This document shows, in pieces, positions 42,979 through 54,832 of a DNA stretch of 64,000 bases. Positions within the stretch are counted from its first letter, which is position 1. Each line of letters opens with the position of its first letter. Under the pieces are notes generated by a model. It was not told the DNA's origin. It did not search any database and saw nothing but the letters and a program-made list of their open reading frames with translations. The translations under genes and the position numbers were made by a program. The DNA lies in the NCBI GenBank assembly GCA_036186865.1, contig AP025042.1, positions 16,733,200 through 16,797,199 of the forward strand, written 5' to 3'. The DNA comes from Eustoma russellianum. Its lineage: Eukaryota; Streptophyta; Magnoliopsida; Gentianales; Gentianaceae.

Positions 42979-44387
42979 TGTTGGGAACAAATCAAGTCAG
43001 ACAAAATTGAATTCTGTACAATGTGCGTTTGTGAAATAAAGCAACAGCCGACTTGTCGAGCTCAGGGCAGGTCGAGTCAATCGGTCAGGTACGATCAGTC
43101 CAAGCAGTGCAATTGGGTTTGCTCTTCCTGACAGTCAACTATCCTGCCGACCTTAGCACAGCAACACCACAAACCATTTGTGCTGTCAGCTGTCTGGCCG
43201 AGCTCAGCAGAGCTCAACACGGCAGCGCTGCAGAACAACGAATGTTCTCATCCAACCAGCCGAGCTCAGCACACAGCAGGGCTCAGCTTGACAACACTTC
43301 CGAATAGCAGTGCTATACTCAAACGCTCAATCGAGATCAGCACACAGCAGAGCGCAACTCGGCAACAGCTCAGCACACAGTACTAGGCTAGAATAACCCA
43401 GCAATGCAACCAAGCAGAAACTCCGAGGTGAGTCCAGGACTCTGTCTTTAAGAAGTATTGCTCCGGTATACTGTGTCCAACCAGAGGAAGCAATCGTCTC
43501 CCAGGATACAACGGAATCAGTTCAGACGAGCGACACTGCAACGTTTGAACTCAACAGACCTATAAGATGTCCTGACTTCTCGGAAAACTTGAAACGCAGT
43601 GGATGTTTTGTGTATGCGGGATGATGATTATGCAGAGAGGGAGATTATGCAGAGAGGGGGAAGATGATAAGCTTTTGGATTTTTTTGAGTGACCACAAAG
43701 GTCAGCTCGGCCTCTTTTTATAGGGAAAACCTGAGGTTAGTTTGTTATAGCCAGTTCAACCACAGCCGTAGGATCATATACCTGCTCGGCCTGAACCCTT
43801 GGATCAGATAACCGCATTAGGTCTGCCCACAGCCGTCGAATTTGATAACTGTTCAATCTGAGCCTTCAGATCATAACAGCTTCAGGTCAGCTCAGTACAG
43901 TTAAAGCTCAACAACTTTTCAAAACTTAACCTTATCCAATCCCAACAACCTAGAGAAGTTTAAGCTCAAAAAAACTTCTTCCCAGCTGATAAGATCTAAC
44001 CCGATGCTTCCTAGATCCAACCTGCAGACTGCAGGCCGGCCTGCGGTCTGCGCAGCCTAGAACCTGAGCCTAAGCACGAGCCCATCAAGCTCGCTACCCA
44101 TAACTCGAGTTTAAGCATGAGCCCATCAGGCCCACAGTCAAAGCCTGGGCTCATTTGCCATGCTGAACTGATTTCCACATGTTTTTCTATTTTGAGCATT
44201 AATTTCTCATTCATCCGATATCAGAATTCAGTGATTCAAAAGTCTAAAATTATCTACTCATTACGTAGATAATTGATAACTCATTAGTTTTCACTTATCA
44301 TTAATGAAAACTAATCATATTCAAGCTCAAAGTATGTTGCTAACCACGGTTTGCAACTTGGCCCATTTCTTCTAATTTTCTCCAACA
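42979..44387 (-). repeat. 3' LTR of copia element 3
   Basis: 1409 bp. On the + strand TGTTGGGAACAA...TTCTCCAACA. In minus orientation a TATA box CTATAAAAAG lies near 43715..43725. Between 43195 and 43385 the word AGCTCAGCACACAGCAG and variants occur repeatedly. No second LTR is available to check the length. Confidence 0.82.
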
Positions 44388-44399
44388 ATCCCCAACATG
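44388..44399 (-). other. Polypurine tract of copia element 3
   Basis: CATGTTGGGGAT on the minus strand directly before the LTR start TGTTGGAG. Confidence 0.75.
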
Positions 44400-45109
44400 A
44401 ATGGGAATTAATGCAAATGCATATGCAGACTCTATCGAAAAGTCAGACAAGAAAATGTTGCATCAGATGAGGTAGATTCTGACTTTGAACCTTCACTAGT
44501 GATATACTATTGGATCCACTCGGCTAATTAGTGACTTGATGTCTTGAACTAACCGTCTTTTATTGTGAACCTAGACAACAGTACTCACACAAGATTTCAT
44601 TTCACACCTTTTTGGTTCTCATTATTGTGTTCGTTTTGTCCATGAACCCGTCTGGTTTCAGAAAGTGTTTTAGAGAGTTCTTGCCTCAGAGAACTCACAT
44701 AGAAGCGGCCCCACTTCACACTTACATAGGTGTTTCCTATCAAGAGTATTCTGTCATGCCCCACTTGATATATCAGGATATAGGAACCATTTAGCTTACC
44801 CTAACTATTTCTACAGACAGTAGTTTTATTTAACAGAATGAGTAAGTGCTCACTGAAACTTCATAACTTAGTTGTCCTCCAATCAACAAGGTTGGATTTC
44901 CGTTACAAAGATTCATACTTTGTAGGCTTTAGTACCATTCCGTTTGTCAAATTTGGCATCTGATCTCTAGTCAAACCTTTTGTAAGAGGATTCGTAAGAT
45001 TCTCCTTTTATTTTATATAATCAATGTAAATCACGCCATTAGAGATCAACTGTTTAATGGTATTGTGTCTCCAATGTATGTGTCGTGACTTACCATTGTA
45101 AATGCAACT

Positions 45110-48100
45110 TTAAGCTCGTCCTATAGCTGATTGGCTATCATAGTGTATGCTGATAGGAGTGATTGTCTTAGGCCAGCATGGCACATCTTCTAGGAAATTC
45201 TGAAGCCATTCAACCTCTTCTCCGGCTTTATCTAGTGCTATAAACTCAGCTTCCATTGTGGAATGAGCTATGCACGTTTGCTTTGTGGATTTCCACGACA
45301 CAGAACCTCCACCAACAGTGAATAAATATCCACTGGTGGACTTAGAATCTTTACTATCAGATATCCAATTGGCATCACAATAGCGCTCCAATACTGCTGG
45401 ATATCTTAAGTAATGTAATCCAAGATTCATTGCATACTTCAAGTATCTCCTCACTCTATTTAGAGCTTTCCAATGATCGTCACTCTGATTACTGGTAAAC
45501 TTGCTCCGTTTGTTTACTTAACATGCTAAGTCTGGCCTTGTACAGTTTGTTATGTACATCCGACTTCCAATTACTTGCGAGTACTACAATTGAGCTACTA
45601 GCTCGCCTCGAATCTTCCTTAAGTGTATACTTAAGTCCAGTGAAGTCTTCACTGGTTTCACATCAAACATATTGAAACGTTTTAGAACAGATTCAATATA
45701 GTGAGTTTGTGACAATACGAGTCCTTCGGCTACTCTAGAAATTTTAATTCCTAGAATAACATTGGCAACTCCCATATCCTTCATGTCAAAGTTTCTTGTC
45801 AACATTTTTTTCGTATTTAAGATGATATCACGAGTAGCCCGTGATTAGCATGTCATCTACATAGAGACATACTATTACATAGGCATTTTGTGTATTCTTG
45901 ATATAGACACACTTGTCATACTCATTGATCTTGAAACCATTAGCATCAGTTGATCAAATTTCAATTGCCACTGTTCAGGTGCTTGTTTAAGTCCGTACAG
46001 CGACTTAACAAGTCTACAGACTTTCGATTCTTGTCCTGGAACCACAAACCCTTCGGTTTTTCTATATAGATTTCTTCCTCCAACTCACAATTCAGAAAGG
46101 CAGTCTTGATATCCATTTGATGGATTTCCAAGTTGTAGACTGCAGCAATAGCATCTAGCATCCTTATAGAAGTGATTCTAGTCAATGGTGAGAAGGTGTC
46201 AAAAAAGTCAAAACCTTGCTTTTGTCGATAGCCTTTAGTTACCAACCTGGCCATATACATTTTGATAGATCCATCCTCTTTCATCTTCTTCTTGAAAATC
46301 CACTTGCACCCGAGTGGTTCACTTCCCGATGGAAGGTAAATCAACTCCCAAGTGTGATTGAGAAGAATCGAGTCTATCTCACAGTTAATGGCCTTTTTCC
46401 AGAAGGGAGCTTCTGGAGTTGACATTGCCTCAGAAAAAGTCCTTGGCCCATTTTCTACCATGTAGGTTAAAAAATCCGGTTCAAACGATGTTGGTATTCT
46501 GGCTCGCTTACTTTGACAAAGTTCCTCAGTGCCTTGAGGAGTCATCTTAAGCATCCGCTTACCATTACTCGTTTCTTCTTTATTTTTGTCTTTCTTCGGA
46601 AATACATCTTCGAAGAACACTGCATTCCTTGACTCCATGAAAATTGTTTCATGTATGTCAGGAATGTCCGATTTGCGCACCAAGAATCGATATGCACTAT
46701 TGTTAGTCATATATCCTATGAATATGCAGTCAATCGTTATGCCCAATTTTCACTTGTCTTAGTTTAGGTACAGCAACCTTTTCCAGAAACTCCCACACTT
46801 TCAAGTATGTTTAACTAGGTTTATGGTCTTTCCAAAGCACGCATAGGGTTTCATCCATCTTTTTACATGTAATTCTATTCAAAATGACATTAGCTGAGAG
46901 AACGGCTTCCTCCCACTAGTTCTAAGGTAAGCCCAAACTTATCAACATAGCGTTCATCATTTCTTTTAGAGTTTGGGTTTCACGTTCAGTAATACTATTC
47001 GATTGACGTGAATATGGTGCAATCGTTTGATGAATAATGCCATGTTTTGAACAGAATTCATTAAACGGTGTGTCATATTCGCCACCTCTATCACTATGAA
47101 TTGCTTTAATTCGTTTGCTAAGTTGATTCTCAACTTCATTTTCATAATCTTTGAAAGCATCAACGGCCTCGTCTTTGCTACTTAGCAAATAAACATAACA
47201 GTATTGTGTGCAATCGTCGATAAACGTTGCAAAATACTTTTTACCACCTCTTGTTTGCACAAACTTCAAATCACACACATCTGTACGAATTAAATCTAAA
47301 GGTTCAGTGTTCCTTCCTATTGAAGGAAATGTCTCCTTTGCCATGTTCGCTTCAACATATATTTGACATTTTTTCTTATCAAAATTTAATTTAGGTAACA
47401 TGTCAAGATTAACCATTTGTTGTATTGACTTACAATTAACATGTCCCAAACAAAAATGCTATAAACAAGAAGACTCAAGTATGTAAGAAGAAGAGGAAGC
47501 AATATTATTAGCCTCTGCAGGCAATTCTCTTTTGGGTATAATAGTGATGACATTCAATTTAAACGTCCTATTGGACAAGTACACTTCCCCAAATACATGC
47601 TATTTTTCGAAAGAATAACATTTATTAGACTCTAACACTAGTCTAAATCCATGTATGACTAGAAGAGCTACAGAAACCAAATTCTTCTGAATGTCAGGGA
47701 CATGCATCACATTCTGCCGAGACAGATGCTTCCCCGAGGTCAGCATCAGAACAACTTTGCCCTTGCCTTCGATCTTCGATGAAGCAGAGTTCCCTATGTA
47801 AAGTTGTTCATTGTTCTCGGACTGGTATTCCGAGAACATTTCCCTACTGGAGCAGACATGTCTTGTGGTGCTAGTATCTAGCCACCATTCACGCATGTTC
47901 CCCACAGAGTTGCATGCTGAGACCACAGTATAGATGTTCAGATTGTCTGTGGCATTAACGAGGTTCGCCTTTGCCTTTGTTTGCTTTTTCTTGGGCTTGC
48001 GGCATTCATTGCTGACATGGCCCTGAATGCCAAAGTTGTAGCATTTCCCTATGACCTTCTTGGTTATCTGCTTGTCTTTGTTGTTCACCCCAAGATGGCC

Positions 48101-48169
48101 TTTCTTCTTTATGGCCTCTGCAACATGGGTCTTGGCCTGACTAGAACTGATATGTGGCTTTCTTTCCAA
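45110..48169 (-). pseudogene. Gag-Pol remnant of copia element 3
   Basis: The surviving gag end has a knuckle CYNFGIQGHVSNEC in which the second Cys is Phe. The protease site reads WWLDTSTTRHVCSS and departs from the usual DSGAT. Integrase (46922..47449) has LGHVNCKS, LIRTDVCDL, FIDDCTQYCYVYLL, HSDRGGEYDTPF and SITERETQTLKEMM. Reverse transcriptase (45961..46746) has CKWIFKKKMKEDG, MARLVTKGYRQKQGFDF and MDIKTAFLNCELEEEIY. LYVDDML lies across a break near 45852..45863. RNase H (45110..45454) has YCDANWISDSKDSKSTSGYL and TMEAEFIA. Stops separate the segments. The motifs place it among Tork/TNT1-like copia elements. Confidence 0.9.
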
Positions 48170-48189
48170 TCTTCAATTATCCTCCTCTA

Positions 48190-48472
48190 TGCGGAGTCTG
48201 AACTATCTAGTTCATTAACTTAAGCACTTCACTTAATGAACTAGTTTAGTTCATTAATCATGGCACCTGAAAATAGTATAAAGACAACAAATGTTTGTCA
48301 TATGATGTAATCTTTAATGCTTCATGGCTCGTTAGTACGACAATAAAATATATAAGCATGTAAAGCACGTTTATCACATAAGCGTGTCAAGTAATAATTT
48401 ATTCATGCATTTCGTAAACACATAGCATTTAAATTATGCATTTGTAAATCACTCAAACCTTTTTTCACAACA
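48190..48472 (-). repeat. 3' LTR of Sirevirus-like element A, truncated
   Basis: In minus orientation it starts TGTTGTGAAAAAAGGTTTG and runs about 283 bp until copia element 3 sequence begins. It aligns with the starts of the LTRs at 55243 (minus) and 58065 (plus). It contains the perfect inverted repeat TTAATGAACTA (48233..48243) and TAGTTCATTAA (48247..48257). Confidence 0.85.
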
Positions 48473-48484
48473 ATCTCCCCCTTT
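48473..48484 (-). other. Polypurine tract of Sirevirus-like element A
   Basis: AAAGGGGGAGAT on the minus strand immediately before TGTTGTG, the form characteristic of Sirevirus elements. Further AAAGGGGGAGA-type words occur upstream near 48597..48608. Confidence 0.88.
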
Positions 48485-48662
48485 TGATGATTTGCAAAAT
48501 AACATTGGTCCAAGATTTAAATGTGATAGCTCCTCCTACAGTTATGCACAAATTTAAACTTTGAATTTCATATCGTGCTCCCCCTTAAACCATGCTTTTC
48601 TCTCCCCCTTTATTTTGTAAATGTCATCAAAAGTGCAAGTAAGAATGAAAAGAAATAGCAGT

Positions 48663-48932
48663 TTATAGCATACCAACCGAAATCATGCCTAATTTTGAAC
48701 GTAAATTTTCATACGTGGCTTGATTAAGTGCTTTGGTGAATATGTCGGCTACTTGTGCTTCAATACGACCATGGTCTATAATGATAGCACCACTGTTTAC
48801 ATGATCACGAAGAAAGTGATATTGTACCTCTATGTGTTTTGTCTTAGAGTGTAATACAGGGTTCTTAGACAAATTGATAGCAAATTTTTGGCTCTTTTTA
48901 GAGTATATAGGCTGGCCATCTATATATGGCAA
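48663..48932 (-). pseudogene. RNase H C-terminus of Sirevirus-like element A
   Basis: An 89-codon frame contains NLSKNPVLHSKTKHIEVQYH, FLRDHVNSG and EAQVADIFTKALNQ, the conserved end of copia RNase H. Its first residues (MPYIDGQPIYS) come from LTR sequence, so the frame spans a deletion junction near 48910..48935. All upstream pol and gag sequence is missing. Confidence 0.85.
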
Positions 48933-49188
48933 GTACGTGACATATTGGCAAAGTTTCGGTAGTCACTCGATACGACAATTGTCGATTTATAACCTTGTAA
49001 CGTGTCATTATAATTTTGTCATTACCATGACTTATATCATATGATATAAGACCTGAATATACTCATAAATATGAGGTAAGTATAGTGGTGTGACGTTGAC
49101 GTACGTTTGTAATATATGTAACGTGTCGGTAGTACGTTAGAATATATGTGTATTGTGTCTTTTAAAAAACTGAATATATAATATACAT
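48933..49188 (-). repeat. LTR fragment of Sirevirus-like element A (distal part)
   Basis: Contains CATATGATATAAGACCTGAATATACTCATAAATATGAGG and GTACTACCGACACG-type sequence matching 58490..58730 in inverse orientation. Confidence 0.8.
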
Positions 49189-49341
49189 TGTTTTTTATTT
49201 AAAGAGATTTTATTTGAAAAAAGACCTCACTTATGGTGGAGGAAAACTTTATTACATAGAGGAGTCTGCATTAGAGTATAGCGAAAGCAAAAATTTGATG
49301 ATTATCAACCTCCAAATCATATATGATATGTCGCATTAAAA

Positions 49342-49386
49342 CCTTGCCAAGTAAAACCACCCTTGTGGATAAAACCTTGGCGAAGG
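49342..49386 (-). other. Conserved 3' stem-loop of LINE A
   Basis: CCTTGCCAAG (49342..49351) pairs with CTTGGCGAAGG (49376..49386) with one bulged base. Inside, CCAC and GTGG can form a small inner stem. The same structure is found in LINE B (52607..52651) and LINE C (56803..56847). Confidence 0.7.
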
Positions 49387-49838
49387 AAAAAGCGTACATA
49401 TTTATATGATTGGAGTGATGATATGCGTTACAGTACATTGTGGAAGAAAATACAAGCCAAATGGACAAAAAAGAAAGCCGTGAAGGGTCTGCAGTGAAAT
49501 ATCCAGCGCTGAGGGTTGATGCCCAGGCCTCACAGCATAGATTGCATCGTCCGCGTCCAAGATGTAGTTCACCGTGACATGTTTTCCCGTCCATGCACAT
49601 GTGAAATAAAATGCTAAGTAAAACAGGTATACGAGGCATAACAAAAAAATACCAATAGAATGCAAAGCATACCGAGTCTGCCTGCACTCCCCAGGGTACA
49701 AGCAGAAGAAAGAAATGAATGCCAATCCATATGGAACACCGGAAAAGCTCAAGGAAAACGCAAATTCGTGGATGATAGGTCCAATGTTATGGAGCCACGA
49801 ACTAAAGGCGGAAGATTGTGGCGAGAGTAGTATTTTGT

Positions 49839-50435
49839 CTAAGGCACCAGCATTGCATGCTGAGCAAGGTAGTGAGCAGCCATGTTTGCCTCTCCATAAG
49901 TATGAGCAAAATCCAGCTGGTGTAGATGAAGTAGTGTCTGTAATAACCGCAGATGATAGTTCCCAAAAACCGACTGTGGTTCCCTTAAACGTGATATCAT
50001 CTGAGCACAATCCGATTCTAGAATGATGGAACGATAAAGTGGGAGGAAATATAACAAACCAAACACTGCTGCCTGTATCTCTGCAATAAGTGGTGTACTT
50101 GGAGGTAAGCGAAAAGAAATCGCTCCCACACAGGTACCAGCATGATCACGCAAAATAGACCCCCTGCTGCATAATGTCTGCCAACCGCCGCATCTATAAT
50201 TAACTTTAATCTACCGGAAGGAGGAGTGCGCCAACGAACCACTTGCGGTCGTGGAGACCGAAGAGTGGGAATCCATGAAAGTTGCGATGTTATTCCTATC
50301 GCAAGTTTGGAGGCATGAATTGTCTTTCTCCACATTGCAATGTCATAATGGATGGAAGCCCGAATGGAGGACTGAGCAAACGAGTTCGACTCACCATACA
50401 CTAGTGACGCATAGGTGTCCCACTACTGGAGGTAT
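49839..50435 (-). pseudogene. RNase H region of LINE A
   Basis: The minus strand shows VVRWRTPPSGRLKLIIDAAV, AEIQAAVFGLLYFLPL and ILESDCAQMISRL, the RNase H (RVT_3) domain found at the end of many plant LINE ORF2 proteins. A frameshift splits it near 50130. Upstream coding continues only to about 50435 (YASLVYGES), where the inversion junction lies. Confidence 0.85.
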
Positions 50436-50449
50436 GTATGGCTTTTATT

Positions 50450-52463
50450 CAAAATTATTTTCTCTGAAGAGGGACATTTAGCGGTGGAATAAAGAAATCG
50501 TTGGCAATATCTTTACAAATCTTATGCAAGCCGAAGCTAATCTCAATAATGCTGAGAGCATCTGGGATGCTGACCCCAATGACGCGACGCAAGAGGCATA
50601 TCATTGATCCAAGGCGGAATATCTTCGTGCCTCCACATATGAGCTGCATTTCTGGAAACAAAAAGCGAGGGTAAGATTGGTAAAGGAAGGTGATGCCAAC
50701 ACGCGCTATTTTCACTCTATTGTCAAAGGGCGACGGTCACAATTACGTATACAGCAAATCCGCACTTCCACTGGTGCGCAATGCACCTCGCCCCCGGACA
50801 TTATGGCAGAAGCTACATTCCTCGTCTGATCTTGGAGGAAGATAATGCCATGCACACGCAATTGCCAATGGAAGCAGAGGTAAAGGAGGCAGTGTGACAT
50901 CTAGACCCCCAGAGTGCAGCAGGACTAGATGGATTCAATGGTAAGTTTTATCGATCGTGTTGGCCAATTATTCATGCAGATGTGGTTAAGGCAGTGCAGA
51001 AATTTTTTCTTGGCGTTCAACAGCCCTGAGTGATGGCTAGTGCTTTAATCACTTTGATTCCAAAGACATCATCTCCACAAACATTTAGTGATTTTCAGCC
51101 TATCTGTCTCACAAACTTTCTGAGTAAAGACTATACGCGAATCATTGCCACCCGCTTGAGTAAACTGCTTCACAAATTAATATCTCAGGAACAAACAGGA
51201 TTTTTGCCCGGACATGATATTTCCACGCAAGTTTTAATGGCACGGGAGATGGTTCACATGCTTGATAAGGGTAGTTCTCAATTATGTTTGAAGTTGGACA
51301 TGATGAAGGCTTTTGATAGAGTAAGCTGGGAATATCTGGACTTGCTGCTACGGCAGTTTGGCTTCTCAATTTTTTTCATTCGGATAATAATTAATCATTT
51401 ACGTGCCACTACCTTGGCAGTTTTGATTAATGGTCAACCCTCTGTGTCATTTCGGCCTTACAGAGGTGTCAAACAAGGTGACCCGTTATCCCCTTTGCTC
51501 TTTATTTTTTCTTCTGAGGGTTTCAACAGAGGCTTAAAATCATCGGTTGCCTCTGGCAAGTTGCAACCTTTTCGCCTAGGCAGGGTTCCCTTTGCTATCA
51601 CGCATTTGGCATATGCGGATGACCTTCTTGTGTTTTTGCATGGCACACAACGCAATTTACGACGGTTTCATTCATTCTTATCTTTGTATGAAACTGCTTC
51701 TGGACAGACAGTAAACTTTCAGAAGAGCAGTTTTATTCCATCGGCCAGCACATTAAATCATCAGCGGTGAACATTTGAGATCATATTAAACATGCGGTGT
51801 ACTGGCTTACCGTTTCGATACCTTGGGTCCTATTTACATAAGAGTATCAATCGTTCTAGATACTGCACTTCCCTGCTACAGCATATTGATGACCGACTGC
51901 ATGGACGGGATTCTCGGTTACTTTCTTCAGCAGGTCGCCTTGTCTTACTTCGTTCTATGATTTCGGCTCTTCCGTTACATGTTCTTGCAGCTGGAGGTTT
52001 GCCAAAGTAAGTGATCAAAATCATATAAAGGAAAATGGCAGCATTTTATTGGGGACATCGGCATCATTGGGTTGCTTGGTCTACTATTTCTACACCTATT
52101 GAGGAAGGTGGTTTGGGGCTTCGTAATCTCAGCATGTTACAAAAGGCTTATCACTGTCGTATTTGGTGATCATATCAGTAGCATGATACACTTTGGAGTA
52201 AATATATGCATATAAAATACGGAAATCGTGGAGATTATCTACCTCGGCTGCCGGATTCGCCAATTTGGAAGCTTATCTGTCGAATTCATGCTACCTGCAT
52301 TGCTCAGACTGAAGGCCAGGACTCGCATCTCAGCTGGATGCCCTCGGCTTCGGGGGAATTTTCTATACGATCTGTCTATGATATTTGTCGGGCGCCACAG
52401 CCAACACTGCTTTCTGCAAAATTCATTTGGTTCAAGCATCATTCGCCTGCCACTGAATATTTT
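50450..52463 (+). pseudogene. Reverse transcriptase region of LINE A (inverted segment)
   Basis: Starts in the linker (RWNKEIVGNIF-like, then RLVKEGDANTRYFHSIVKG across frames). The RT frame 51030..51770 has ALITLIPKTSSPQTFSDFQP, EQTGFLPGHDISTQVLM, KLDMMKAFDRVSWEYL, GVKQGDPLSPLLFIF and the catalytic AYADDLLVFL near 51609. After a stop the region continues with GLPFRYLGSYLHKS, FYWGHRHHWVAWS, GGLGLRNLSMLQK and SASGEFSIRSVYDICR, ending at WFKHHSPATEYFF where LINE B begins. Stops and frameshifts are present throughout. Confidence 0.9.
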
Positions 52464-52606
52464 TTTTTATAAGCGAAAATTTTATTAAGAGGAAACCTCA
52501 CTTTTGGCGGAGGAAAACCATATTACAATATCAGAGTATGCGAATAAATGAAATAACAAACTTATAATGACATATCTCCAGTCGTATATGATATGCCGCA
52601 TTAAAA

Positions 52607-52651
52607 CCTTGCCAAGTAAAACCACCCTTGTGGATAAAACCTTGGCGAAGG
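52607..52651 (-). other. Conserved 3' stem-loop of LINE B
   Basis: CCTTGCCAAG (52607..52616) and CTTGGCGAAGG (52641..52651), identical to LINE A. Confidence 0.7.
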
Positions 52652-53355
52652 AAAAAGCGTACATATTTATACGGCTGTCATTGATATAAAAGGAATATAA
52701 TACTGAGTACAAAGCTATGCTGGCTGCAGAAGTGTGTGTGAGCAGTATTGCAGAGAATGCGTTGGATGGATCGCTGCTTGGTCTTGACGTATCCAGGATG
52801 AGCCATACCTCGAAAGATTGCCAGGGAGAAGTTACATCGTTGACAGTGAGTAACGAAATAAGAGAAAACAGAAAAGTCAAACACATACCGAAGTCGGCTT
52901 GGCTAAATTTGTGCCAAGGCGACGAAGTTATGATATGATGCGCTAGTGGAGTTGTAGTCGTAGGGTCCACAGATGCATGATGGATTTGTTGTGTTGCCGT
53001 GAAAAGTCCCGCCACCATAATATGTAAACCAATCCAAGTCGCCTTGACTAAGGAGCCAAGGCGACAGTGGTAAAGTTCCAGCACCACGAAAACTAATATT
53101 CTTCGCCATGTGGTCGACGCATGCGTAGTATATGATCAAGCAATGCAGTCCTCGAATGAACGATGGGAAAAGAGTGTTGTAACATGATAACCAGGTCGTT
53201 CCAATGAAAAGAAAATGATGTATGTTATGTATGTGAAAGAAGCAGCACAAAATGTAGAGAAATGGATAGATAACCATGCCATGCCTACCTGGATCCCAAA
53301 GGAAACAGGCAGTAAGTCTGAAAGAGCGCCAATCCATATGGAAGACTGTAGAGCG

Positions 53356-54760
53356 TCAAGGCACGCGCAAGTGAGAGGAAGTGAGATCCAATGAGACTGC
53401 AGCACGTACTAGTGAAGGCAGAGTATGTGAAGTATAATGTTGAGTATGTGGATTTAACATAGCATGTTGCGCTAAGTAATGTGCTTCCATATTTGCCTCG
53501 CGATAAATGTGATGGTAGTCAAGTCGATGGAGATTAACCAGTGTGTGTAGCTGGCGAAGACGATAGTTTCCGTGTACAAGGTGCTGCCTTGTCAAACGGT
53601 CGATCAGCTGAGCACAATCCGACTCTAGGATAATTGTGCGATGTAACGGAAGGAAATAAAGAATTCCAAATACAGCGGCTTGAATCTCTGCATGTAGTGG
53701 TGCACATGGAGGAAGTCTAAAAGAAATCGCTCCTATGCATGAACCCGTGTGATCTCGCAATATCGCACTCCCTGCTACATAATGTCTACCCACAGCAGCA
53801 TCTACATTTAATTTCAACCGACCAGAGGGCGGGGTGACCCAGCGATTCAGCAGAGGTCTCGGAGGTTGGAACACTGGCAGTCAAGAGAAATGCCGCCGTG
53901 AGCCAGTAGCAATTTTGGAGCTCGCGATTTTTTTGTGCCACAATGTAATATCAGCGTATGGAGTGCCGTAGTGAGGTATCCGTTATATGAGTTTTTTCCC
54001 CATAGACTATGGAGGTATAACCGCACCAGATGTTATATACGATAATTGCTGGGATTACTATTTTGTAAACTCCAATGAGAGAGGTAAAGGATGAACGATA
54101 CCACCAAGAAAGAAGATACTGACGAAGCCGTAATGAGGATGGAAGAGGACAATGTAGCTCACTTGCAAAATAGTGCCAGAGGGGACGCACATAAGAACAA
54201 TATAAGAAGACATGATCCACCGTGGCTGACTCGCTTTTACAGAATGGACATTGCGTTGGACGAGCCGTTGAGTATTGTCCAATATAATCTTCAAAAGGTA
54301 TTGCCGAATTAAAAAGACGCCATAAAAACAATTGAATAGAAGGAGAGTGATGCTTGTACCAAATAAATATTGCAGAGAGCAGTTTGGGAGAAGATATCCG
54401 GCAAGTATCATAAGCACTTTCCAGTGAAAATTCTCCCATTGGCATTGGTAACCATGTAAGGTGGCCTCCCTATCCGTCAGTCTGTGTTAGGCAGAAGGAA
54501 TGGATTCAGCAAATAATTTTCCATATGGGCGAGTCCGTTAACCGTGGTAGATAATCTTGACGGTGCCTATATTTGGCATGCATGTATTTGCTCCATAATG
54601 TGGAATTTTGTTGGTATGACCACCATATTCGGCAATGATATGCTTGTTGTAACATGTGTATGTCTCATAGACCTAAACCCCTCTCAGCCCGTGGCTTGCA
54701 AATAATAGTCCAAGAGACCCAATGGTGTCTACGTCCCCAATAGAATGCAGCCATTTTGCG
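53356..54760 (-). pseudogene. Zinc-binding and RNase H regions of LINE B
   Basis: From 54760 down the frames read FYWGRRHHWVSW and GLGL, then an open frame 54445..53951 with GEFSLESAYDTCRISSPKLL, IWYKHHSPSIQLFLWRLF and the zinc pattern CPFCKSESATVDHVFLYC. The RNase H frame 53874..53356 has WVTPPSGRLKLNVDAAVGRH, AEIQAAVFGILYFLPL, ILESDCAQLIDRL and REANMEAHYLAQH. The 5' two thirds of ORF2 and all of ORF1 are absent, as in most LINE copies. Confidence 0.88.
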
Positions 54761-54782
54761 ATGTATCACCTTAATCACCGAA

Positions 54783-54785
54783 TAT

Positions 54786-54822
<37 letters not shown>

Positions 54823-54832
54823 GTATGTATAT
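54783..54832. repeat. (TA)n and (TATG)n microsatellite
   Basis: A run of TA from about 54788 followed by six GTAT units. It is part of the LTR (the corresponding position in the LTR at 58441..58455 is also a TA run) and is the site where the LINEs inserted. Confidence 0.9.

Larger units (their letters stand above)
42979..48183 (-). mobile_element. Ty1/copia element 3, 5' end missing
   Basis: A copia element on the minus strand with a 3' LTR (42979..44387), purine tract (44388..44399) and gag-pol remnants (45110..48169). Its 5' LTR, primer site and the first half of gag are absent. At about 48183 the sequence changes abruptly to the LTR of a Sirevirus-like element, marking a deletion or rearrangement. 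Confidence 0.88.
49189..52463 (-). mobile_element. LINE A (L1-type) with 5' inversion
   Basis: The 3' part (49189..about 50440) is on the minus strand and holds the 3' end, a conserved stem-loop and the RNase H domain. The 5' part (about 50450..52463) is inverted onto the + strand and holds the end of the endonuclease-RT linker, reverse transcriptase and the start of the zinc-binding domain. Roughly 300 bp of coding sequence at the inversion point are missing relative to LINE B. This layout is the one expected from twin priming. Confidence 0.85.
52464..54785 (-). mobile_element. LINE B (L1-type), 5'-truncated
   Basis: A minus-strand LINE of the same family. Its A-rich 3' end (52463..52471 on the + strand as a T run) abuts LINE A. 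It contains the conserved stem-loop, an RNase H domain and the zinc-binding region, and ends within sequence matching the FYWGHRHHWV segment of LINE A near 54745. At 54785 it meets a (TA)n run inside a Sirevirus-like LTR. Confidence 0.87.

Noticed and set aside
48981..49044. Palindromic ATATCATATGATATAAG as a possible regulatory operator
   Set aside because: It is simply part of the Sirevirus LTR, shared with 58597..58613, and too AT-rich to interpret.
54091..54312. Plus-strand frame beginning MNDTTKKEDTDE
   Set aside because: It is antisense to the zinc-binding region of LINE B.
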